From positions 39,829,929-39,893,928 of the forward strand of contig CALNVZ010002974.1 in assembly GCA_940671915.1 (NCBI GenBank): DNA of 64,000 nucleotides, read 5' to 3'. This document shows positions 34,801-46,100 of the stretch, one piece after another (the stretch's first letter is position 1; each line of letters starts with the position of its first letter). Source of the stretch: Paracentrotus lividus (lineage: Eukaryota > Echinodermata > Echinoidea > Camarodonta > Echinidae). A program made the translations under genes and the position numbers. The notes under the pieces are model-generated. The model ran no database searches, was not told where the DNA came from, and saw nothing but the letters and a program-made list of their open reading frames with translations.

Positions 34801-37800
34801 ACGTAGGTCAGGGACGGCGCGGACAAATACATTATTATTTTTTTATTTTTTGATTGAAAAAAAAAAGAAAGAAGAAAACACACGCTGGGACGGCTGCCGC
34901 GTATACTTATCGCTATACGTGACCCTTTTGCTTTTTGTTATGCTGTGTGTGTGTGGGTGTGTGTGTGATGAGGGGTGTGGGTGTATGTTCTGGGTGATCT
35001 CAGTTTCATTTTTCTTTTATGGTAATTATGTATAGGAGGCGGGGGTCAGTGGGATTATACTTTTTTTTTCTCTCTCTCTCTCTCTCTCTTTTATGAATGG
35101 CCACTTTTTGATCATAAATTATGCCTTAAAAAAAAAAAAAAACAGTTGTCTCCTTTCTTTTTTTCTCGTGATGAAGTTTTTTCTCTAGTACTTTTGTAAT
35201 TTATGTTTAAATCAAAGTATCATTTTACAGTATATTCAGTTTTTGTTCTGAAGAACATGTATAATTTTGTCATTTTAATTTGTACAAAATGATTTCTGAG
35301 CTAAGAGAAAAATGTACACTGTATTTAGTTTGTTGTTATGAAGAATGTTTAATTTTGTCATTTATGATCTGTACAATATGTCTCTTGATTTGAGAGAAAA
35401 ATAAAATATTATTACAAAAACAAAAAAAAATTTTGGCACTTTTGTTTGGCCTACTCACAGCCATCATCGCATACAATCAGCTTTTCATAATACACGTGCG
35501 GGTATTGTGTGATTCTCAGTCACGGGGCAAATTGTTGATTTTTGTCTATATTGCGTTCCTGACTTTAGCTCATCAATAATTCTTTATCGAATAAGATATA
35601 ACTCCCTTCTTTTTACAGCATCATTCACATGCACGTACGGTAGTTTTTAGGAAAAGTTACAAACATCAATGTTTTTATACAACTATTTATTAAAAATTAT
35701 TGAAAAAAAGGACAATTTGCGTAAAAAAAGTGAGAAAAAAAACATTTCTTCATCAAAAACTTTCACTGTTTTCGATTTCAGTCTGATTTCAAATGACACA
35801 AGCGTTAAGACAATGTAATACTCTTTATTTTGACATCAGAGTTAATGTGTTTAGAAAATGGAATTCTTGCTATTTTTATTCAAAATAGAATTTTTTGTAA
35901 AAATGGGCACTCATTTTGGACGCCCCCGGCTGTAGGGACCCTAATGCAGCAGAGATGCACTGCCAGACGTTGGGTTTAGTAAATGTGGGATTCTTCCCCA
36001 TATATTCCAATACTTACTTACTGGTACCTCGTTCAGCTAACAATCATGAGCCTTAGCTGCCTGACTCATATCCAATAATGATACGTAACATTGAATTGGG
36101 CTGAGGTCGTTGTCGTAGCGGGATGGTTCGAATAACTTTGGCAGTTGAAAGTTATTGAATCGTGAAGGTTTGGAATGTTCAGAAATGTATAAATAGGGAA
36201 ACGAAAGGGCTTGTAAGCCATTCTAGCTTTGTCAGACAGCTAAACAACAACAATTTTTTAAAATCAAAATTGATAGAAAAAGTAATATATACACATAACA
36301 TCTTGAAATGAAATTTTATTACTTTCTTTGGATCAGGACGTTCTGCCATTAGGTTTTTAGAGCATTTGCCCCATTTTAGGAATATCTCTGGTTTTTTTTC
36401 AACCTAGGGAAACGGTCTAGGCATGTAGCTATAAAAAACTAAGCTCCATGCCGGGTTAGGGAGGGAATAGGTAAGGACATTAGGGAGGGGGTGCAGTACA
36501 CTTTAATATGAAATAAATATTTTTGATAACCTTGAATGTTAAAAATTTATGTTGGTTTTTGATCATTTGATACTCAGAAAATATTGATACTTAGAAATCA
36601 GCAAGACGTATATAATATGTGAACGATTCTTTTCAATAATATTCCAGGTTTGATGTTTTGGATATAAAACATATAAACACAATGTTTAATCGATGGATGA
36701 AATAAATTATCACTAGATAGGGTACATGCAGGTAATATGGGCCACCTGAAGCAAATCATGTCGTGACCGTCGACCGGTGACCGGTGACCGGTGTGAGCGC
36801 CATAATGTTGTTCACATGAACTATATACGAAAATCTATCGTCGTGAGAACATCTGAAGTCGAAATTTATCTGAGAAAATTGCTGAAAACCAACAAGGTAT
36901 GGAAAACTTACGGCATTTTTTTTTACCCTGATGTAAAATTTGATATTTCACAGAATGTGATGGTGAAAGAGTGTTTGATGGGGTAACCTCAATTTTTTGT
37001 ATATTTAGTAAGCTTATAGTTTCATTTTGATCTAACTACCGTGTACAGGACAATTTGTTATAGTGAAGGGGTGCAATGTGGTATTGAATGCTTGCCTGAC
37101 ATAGCAACATTAGTGCAGGTAATATGGGCCGTCCAAATTGGCGAAAATGATTCTGGTACTTAGTATTGGGATGAGGCATTAATCTCTTTGCTACGATTTT
37201 TTTGGGTATATTTACAGTATATAATTAACATAAATAACCTATTGTAGGCCTATATTGATTTGCATAATGAAAATAATATTTAAATTATATTTAAAAAAGA
37301 AATAATATACAAAATACAAAACAATAAAATATATAGTCAAAGTATTTACTGTAGCGCCTTATAATTTCAAATGATATCTTAAAGTTAATGATTTTCAACA
37401 TTTTAAGCGAATTCCAGACATAGTAGAGTCATCGTAGTTTAAAAAAAACACATGCCCATATTACCTGCACATGCAGGTAATATGGGCACTTTGGTGATGA
37501 CGTCAACATTTGAATATTGCAGACAGAGGAGTTGGTGATAATTGTTTTTCTTCACAATAAAAGTTAGAGCAATAGGTATTGATTCAAATAAACAAAGATT
37601 AGACTGTGTGTCATTTCGTAATTTTATGCAAATTAGGCAAATGAGCTTAGGGGGCCCATATTACCTGCATGTACCCTAGTCGAAGATCATTCCTCATGTT
37701 TTGGGGATATTCAAATATAAACTAATACATGTATTATATTTATATATAATTTATATTTCATATCGTTTGAAAGTTAGAAAGCTTTTAAAATAAACGTAAA

Positions 37801-40800
37801 CAGAGAACAGAACTTTTAAAGAAATGCCGGCTCGGTCTATCTGGCAGGCTTCTCCCCTAATATTGAGTTCAATATTGTGATTTGTTATTGGGTGTGAAGT
37901 TGATTGTTACGAATGACGGATGAGAATATATCTTTATTTCATCCGCAACTGGTGTTATCTTATCAGTGTTTTCAAATGATAGATCAGTAAAACTTTTGAA
38001 GTCTAGTAGTCGTTTATTACTTGGAATAAAAAGTTCAGAGGATCCGAGGGTCCACGAGGCTGATTTTCCTCATCGTATTTTCTTTCATTAGGATGTTTGT
38101 CTATCCTGATAACAGAAAATACGATATGAGAAAAAAATCGGACTCGTGGATCCTCTGCCTCATGGGAAAATCCTTCGCCTCGATTCTACAAACCTATTTC
38201 CTACAAAATTAAACCAGATCATCCTACCTGTAACTGTGCAGATAACAACTGCCAATATGAGGAACACAATAGTGAGTTTCATCCTCTCAGAGTCAGCTTG
38301 AGCACTGTTTCCAAAAATGATTTAAGTCTGTATGAGGATCTACTCACATTAGTGGACTTCAAAGCCGAAAGATATTCTGTAGTTGTGATTCCAAACATTC
38401 ACATCTTCACTTAAATAGAGATTGCATATGTAGTTCATCTGGATATAATGTTAAAGATCCTTCGATTTAGCCTTCGAAAACATTACTTTCACCTTCAAAT
38501 CACCGTTTGTGAATAAGCCTGGAAAGGAAAAACAAGAATAGGAAAAAACAACTTTGTCTGTTCTACTGGATTAAGGTCAACAAACTTTCTTCCCATTTTT
38601 ATTATTACCCAAGAAAAAGAAATTGATATTTTGTTCGTTTGAAATCCTTAAAGGTATACTGTGTACAGATTGTGTTAACTAACAAAATGAAATTATAATT
38701 TATGTGAGACCGCGTGGATCTGAAAGACAAATGGAGATTTTTGTAACACACTTAGGGTGCTATCTGACTTTGCGGAGACGTCTCAGAATAGAAATTTCGT
38801 CTCCGCGACGGATAAATAATATTAGGGACGTCTCCTGAATTTCGGAGAAGGATTTTTTTTAATAAATTCGTCTCTGATTCGGGAGTTCCCCGAATCAGAG
38901 ACGAATAGGTCCCGAATAGGTCCCGAGTCAGAGCACGAATCCAACCTAATTCCATCAGAATACAACCCGAATGTGGCCCGAATGGAATTTGTCGGGTCCA
39001 CATTCGGGAGTAGTTTGGAGGGTATTTTTGAACATTTCAAAACGAGCCGAATCCCTCCACTCCCGAGTTTTCGCTCATTCGGGGAGGGGGAACAGAATGC
39101 TCCCGCAGCTGATTCGGTTCCGGTGTAAAGCCAGGGTTACACCAGAGCCGAATTCTCCGAATGAATTTAGACCGATTCTGCCTGAATATAGCATGAATAG
39201 GATGGATTCGGTGAATTCAGAACCTATTCGTATCTGATTTGGGAAGCTCCCCGAATCAGAGACGAATAAGTCCCGATTAGGCTCCAAATCAGAGCATATA
39301 ATCGCCAAGAATTGACCCGAATATATCCCGAATATGGCCCGAATGGAATTTGTCGGGGACACATTAGGGAGTGTTTTGAGGGTATTCGGCTGGTTTTGAA
39401 CATTTCAAAATGAGCCAAATCCATCCACGAATGTTCAAGAATCAATCCCTAATTTTTTGCTCATTCGGGGAGGGAAAACAGAATGCTCCTGAATCCATCC
39501 AAATACAATTCATGTATCCAGGCTTAAGTCAGCCTAATTTAGATTCGTGCTCTGACTCGGGACCTATTTGGGACCTATTCGTCTCTGATTCGGGAAGCTC
39601 CCCGAATCAGAGACGAATAGGTTCCGAATCCATCCGATTCAGGCCATATTCGGGCAGAATCGGTTTCAAATTTATTCGGGAGAATGTTACCCTGACAAAG
39701 GCTCGCTACTTCTAAACGGGTTACACACTGTTAGAACGCTGTGTAAAATATCGCTTTAAAAAAAAATATATTGTTTAAAAATTTAAACATTGTTGTTTAA
39801 AACGGGAAAACGAGAGCTGTTTAGAGATGAAATTTAACAGGGGTTGTTTGAAAAAGACCGAGGCAAATATCACGTGATAGTCATGAGTCAATGAGCAGAG
39901 CACATATGACTCGTTACAAGGAAGATTTCCCTTGTGAGATTACTGCGCAACTGTCTATGTGGTCTCACGTTGAGAAATTCCAAATGCCGAGGCTGATTGA
40001 TATAATATTCGGAGGTAAGCGTTTGGACTAAATATATTGTAATATTATCGAGTATATTCAGGACATTTTGTGCTACCGCAATATCTAGGCCTACTAGATC
40101 TTGACCACATACAGTCAGCATTATGATCTGGACTGATGCGGTTTTATTTGAGGCAAGGCAAGAGTGCAGGGCCAGATAACATCCCCCTGAGGTTGTGATC
40201 TGAATGATGTTGTAATCAAATTATGTAACAAGGTCTTGATGGAGAACAAAAACATGAGCAATGGTCACTCTTTAACATAATACCAGTCCCCAAGAAGGGT
40301 AATCTCTCCAATGCCGACAACTACAGAGGAATCAGCCTGACGTGTATGATTGCAAAGTTATTTAATCGCATGATACTGAACCGGATAAGAGAAGCTATTG
40401 ATCCAGAACTGAGACTATCAATCAGATACGTATTTAGGCATGTTGAACCACGGCTTGCTCAAATTCCTCTTAGACGTTATCATAAAGAGAAAACTAAACA
40501 ACCGTCTTTTGCGCAAGCTAGACATTTGTTAACCTCTCAAGATAGCCTTCATTCCTCCATCCACGAAGATGATGAACATCCTAAAAGCACTACGGCTATA
40601 CACCAATCTACTAAATCAGCCAAACACATTTACCATAACACAAGGCTAAATGTACGCCAGAGGACGAGACGGAAATTTAACATTCTCCAGGAGTCTTGCA
40701 AGAATGACTTCTTCACCCTTCCTTCTTATCCTATATTTCATCGACTATTCTCTGGAGATGTCTACAGATATCCAGGAGCTGCTAGCTTGTATTTAATCGT

Positions 40801-43152
40801 AATCCCCAATATAGATCTATAAGGCGTCCAAGCAGTCAGAATTTCACAGATTTAGATTTTGCTTACGACATCTACCTGTAAGCAACCAATTGACGATCCC
40901 AACAACTCCAGTAAACAGTATGAACATACTAATGTACCAGACATACCATTTAGACAAGACAGGTAATTTATAATGCTCTAAAGATTGAGACTTTAAAATT
41001 AGTCTGGCATGGTAAATCAACAAAACTATTCCAAGATCAGTGATTCAAGCTGAAATCTCCAGATATCCCTCTAATCTCACTCTGTCCTCCCAAGTATCAA
41101 ATATGCTCTTCATTTCCATTTTGAAACATAGTCTCTCTCGGCTTGTAGATTGAACAGTCACCCAGCGCTGAAGTCTCTAATGTGTGTATACTACAAGATG
41201 TTGACCTTGGTCTATCATCAACTGAACAACACATACCAAGATAAGACCCTATATGTAAATCTACCCAAAATAGTTGACTAATCAGTTATCAACAATACGA
41301 CATGCAGCTTCGTCATGCTTCGTACATCTCAAGTGCCGCACTTGATCTACATCTTACGCCACCAGACGTCTTGGGGCGTGTAATAACGCAACCTACTAAC
41401 ATCATGAAATCGATACTGGGAGTGACAGACAGTGTGAATTACTGCATGCATGACAGAAATGGAGGATTCGTACTGTTAGTCTATGTAATAGCTCGCCTGC
41501 CTATCACCCTTTCATACGTCACCCAGGCTAGCCGTTCTGCAGGCACTTTGCAAAGATTGCTTTGGAATGCAGATAGATCATAATTTATTTTTAGCAATCT
41601 AAGCGATGCCACTGCTGCTGCTGTGCGCAAAAAGAAAGAAAAAAAATGTCTTGATACTCGATCAATATTTACAATTTAGTCTTAAATGGTATCTGTGATT
41701 TATTATTCAGCTCTGATTTCGTTTAACACTAGAGGCTTCTACATTCATTTTAACAAAAAATGTGGAAAATGTTAACGATGTTTAGAATTAAAAAAGCAGA
41801 CATACTTCTATATTTTAAAAAACTCTTTAACAATATGTTGTTTGATAAATCATTACATGGTGTTTAAAACTTTAGATCTCCACCAAATTTATAAATTTAC
41901 TGGTTGTTAATTTTTAACCAACGTGAACAGTTCACGGTTTTTACACCATGTTTATTTTTTAAAAAAAACTTGTTAATTTATTCAAACAGCAACATTTGAA
42001 AATCCCACAGATGTACACATCAACTAACCCACACACACCCAGACACTCTCACACACACGCATCTCACATCACACTCACCACATACGAGTGAAAAATAAGA
42101 GAAATGCATTCATGACATCTGAAGTGCACAAATTCAGTAAAGTTAATTAGATTTCGGAATCCTTAACATAAGATATTAGTCATTGTGCATTAATTGTATT
42201 ATTGCATACATTAAATCACTTTTCATTGATTCAAGCGGTGAAATTAAAGGTCTTTTCAACTCCTGATACTCTATGTCAGTGTATATGTCATTGCAATCAC
42301 TTTTTGTTTACCTCAGAAATGTATTTTGTTCGATTTTAATACCGCATCAATGGTATTTGACGCTAACCCTATCATTATTTATTATTAGCGCATTTAATAC
42401 CAGTCATATTATTGATCAATATGGGTGTCTCAAAAAAAAGAAAAAACTTCTAGTATTACTATATAAAGAATGTTGACTATCTTGAAACAATATAGATACC
42501 AACCCAAAATTTGCTATACCATAAAATTTAGCCGCTGTACTCGGATAGCAATATTTACTAACTTATGCTGTTTCACAACACCGTTTTTCTTTTTTCTTTT
42601 TTCTTTTTTTTTCTCTTCTTTTTATGCTGAGTAGTAAGTATATATACTTATCGATTTTGAAAGGTGTCCATTTTATATTTCTATTGAGGCTCGTTATCTC
42701 GCTCGTATTATTAGATTTTGCTAGGAATTTCAAAAAAAGAGACTTTGTAGTTTTACTTTTTTATATTTGATATTACTTATTTATATATATTTTTTTCATT
42801 TAATATGTTAAATTAGTATTTACTTTATTTTATTTATCATTTTATTTATAATTCTTATGATATTAGTTATTATTATTCATTATTATTATTATTTCTTTTT
42901 TTATTATTCTTTCTCTTTTTTTTTTGGTGGGGGTCGGGGTTCTAAATTGACTGTATCTGAACCCTAACTAATATAAATGTTAGAGATTTTTATCGTAGGA
43001 TCCGAGTTTAGTCTTAGATGTACCAATGTTTTATTCTCAAAGTTTGATTCTATATCTTAGTTATCCACTATTTTTGGTATTACTGGAGTTTTCAAGCAAG
43101 CTAGCAAAATAAATAAGGTCATTTTGGTATGTTGCACGCACACTGTAGAACA

Positions 43153-43188
<36 letters not shown>

Positions 43189-46100
43189 ATGGGTGTGTGA
43201 GTGTGTGTCGATATGCGTGTTAGGGTGTGTGCGTGTTTTTTTTCTTCACGAATCTCTCTCTTTCTCTTTCTCTCTTTGTCTTTTCGTCTGCCCCTCAATC
43301 ATTCGTTTGTCATATTCGCCCCTTTAAAGGGGGAAAAAAAACTTTTTGGTTTCTGTTGATGCTACTCTTTTTTTCTTTCCGTCTTTATCTCATTCTTTTC
43401 CTTTCCTCTTCCCATTCTCTCCTCCCCAACTCTTCCTTCTGCTCCTCTTCCTCCCCGTACTTATTATCATCTTACCATTTGATTGAAGAATCGAGGCAAG
43501 ACAGAGTGTGAAAATATAATTCATTCGCTAAGTTATCTACAAATTGACATCATTAATTTATTTTCTCTTACCCACTTTTCATCATTAGTTTAGTCTCCCT
43601 CATACTCGTGGTAGTTCCCATGGTCAATCTCGTATCATCCGTTATTCCCATCCTCATGAACACTACATGCAGCTGATCAAAGAAGCTTATAAGATGTGGG
43701 CGGAGCTTGAGAAAGAGGCGGGGACGGAAATATTCAGGTGAGACACCATGCTTTTAATAGAGATCTCGTATAACTTTATATACGTTTTTACAACTTTTTA
43801 AGTGGAATTAACAAGACTAATTTAATTGATTGACCAGGTAATCCATAAATCTATCAAATTCTAAAGATAAAATATCCCATGAGAAACCATAAGCTTTAAA
43901 AGTTGGGCGGTCATCTGGTATTTGTGTAAAAGTCATGCCTTCCCAAGCTCATTAGAATATTTTATTTAGGCAAACAATAATCAGGTTAAAAACATGAAAT
44001 CTTAGGAATATTTTTTTTTTTAAATCCTGGTATAAAATTTAGGAAGACTGGTTTATTGAAGTTTTCTGTGGATCCCAAGCCCGGTGTTACATCCAAGTCA
44101 GTGGATATATTACGAAGACATGGTGTGCCTCACAAAGTCTTGAATGATCACGCACTGCGGAGAGACTATCCCGAGGTCAATGTACCTGATGGCGCCCATG
44201 GCTTCTTTGAATACGACGGAGGTACCCTGAAGGCCGACAAAGCATTACAGGCTTTCCAGGCAAGTCCAAGTATCAGGGGCGGCGAATATCGGAGGCAAGG
44301 CGGGCACATTGCCCCCACCACCGAACTTTTCCAGGCATCCTAAAAGTGCCCCCTTTTCAATACTAAAAGTGCCACTTTTTAAATTTATAATATTCTAAAC
44401 CGTATCAATTGACTTTGGCGACCATGTTTGCTCTACCATGTTCACAATTCTCTGTCTCTATCGTTCTCCATTATTAGTTGCAATGTTTTATCTTCCCACC
44501 CATTCTCTCCCAGATATATTATCCATCTAGTATTCTTTTTATTCCTCTACTCCTCTTTCTCTCCATCTTTTGACAATGACAAATTTGTTAGGCATTCTTA
44601 AAATATTGAATGTCCCAGAAACCTCACCTGACTATTAAATTCGAATAGTGCAAAGAATTTTATATACAATTGCTCTTGTGAGTAGGGGAGACCGGGGACA
44701 AATGTAACACGGGGCAATTGTAACAGAGGCTCCCATTCCTAGCAGAAACACGCTATAAACTTAATTGTAGAGACCATGCGCATTTATATCGGCCACATCT
44801 TTATGAGTTTAGCAATTTAACGTTCGTAACTTTACACGGGAAAAAACCGGTTTTGGCATAAAGTAATTATTTACTTACCATTTTTTCTCGACACAATGTG
44901 CATAACTACGTGTCATTTGATATTATAATTATTCTATAGCATATTGCTAAAGTTTTCAACGACTAAACCAAGCTAATGATATAAAAAAAATCCTCCAATA
45001 TGTCACCTCTTCCAGCAATTGTAACAAGCTTTACAATTCCGTATTCTGTTAATAACTCCCTAGAAACTCGTAGCAGATTTCCTTGAACAACACAATATTA
45101 AAACCAATCAGGTGCCGCGCGGCTTTGAAGTGACGAGCGGCAGGACGGGGTGGCTAAAGACTAAAAAATCACAAATGTAGTCATTTTCGTTTTTACACGT
45201 TCGCTGACACCTCCCAGCCTCCCCTGCAATTACATTAAAAAAATACATTCCCGGAATTGTTGCCTTCCTTAACATAATTAAAACGATAATCAGAAACCAC
45301 TAAATAGCTAGTTATTAAACTCTCCCGACAATTATTAAAAAAAAAAAAAAAAAAAATCCGTCTCCATTAGCGGCCGGAACGTCTCGAATACTATTAATCC
45401 GCGAGATCAAATCCTTATTCTGTCCGAGACTCTCCGCGAATGAGATAGCACCTGTAGCCAAGCATCATACTTGAATAATGTTTATTATAATGACTTTACC
45501 AAAACAAAAATGTAAACAAACATCTTAACCTCACATAAATTGTGTGTATCTCACTTCGCGCGTCTCCACACAGAATGAAATTCTGTCTCCGCGATATAAA
45601 TTTAGAAACGTACCGAACGTCTCGAGACGTCTCCAAAATCTCGAACGATTTTCATAAATTGGCGGAACGTCTCGGAGACGTCTCCCATATTGAACGTTTA
45701 ATACATTCTTCCGTCGCGAAAACAAAATTCTATTTCTATCCGAATTCCGCCAAGTAGATACCAGACCCTCAATTTTATTTCTTTGTGTTGTTTTATAATT
45801 ATATTACTTTACTGAAAAAAAAAATAAAATATAAGAGTACCATACTTTCTTTGAATGCCAAAGATTGTAATAGGAGTTAATTGGAATAAAAGAAAATAGC
45901 AAGAAAAGACTCTGTTATAAGCTCAATATCAAACTTTATAACTTTGATTTATTCATATATATGCTGTACAAAACATAAATACCATTAACCTAATCTCAGC
46001 AGACATGAATCAATAACTGAACTATCGTCTACATACGTTTTGTTAAACTGCTACAAAATATTCATTCCGAAAAAAAGTGCTTTATTTGTTATATTTTTCA

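Larger units (their letters stand above)
27440..43588 (+). other. PIPOX: PIPOX-like intron 1 (16 kb)
   Basis: Contains the antisense secreted-protein gene (38282-31419), a LINE inside a long inverted repeat, several MITEs, a second LINE fragment near 40.2 kb and palindrome-rich tandem repeats at 38.7-39.7 kb. The rest is AT-rich sequence with small chance frames. Confidence 0.7.

Noticed and set aside
40346-40822. A 158-residue protein-coding gene
   Set aside because: Its first part is a LINE reverse-transcriptase segment and the rest lacks any domain; part of a dead retroelement.
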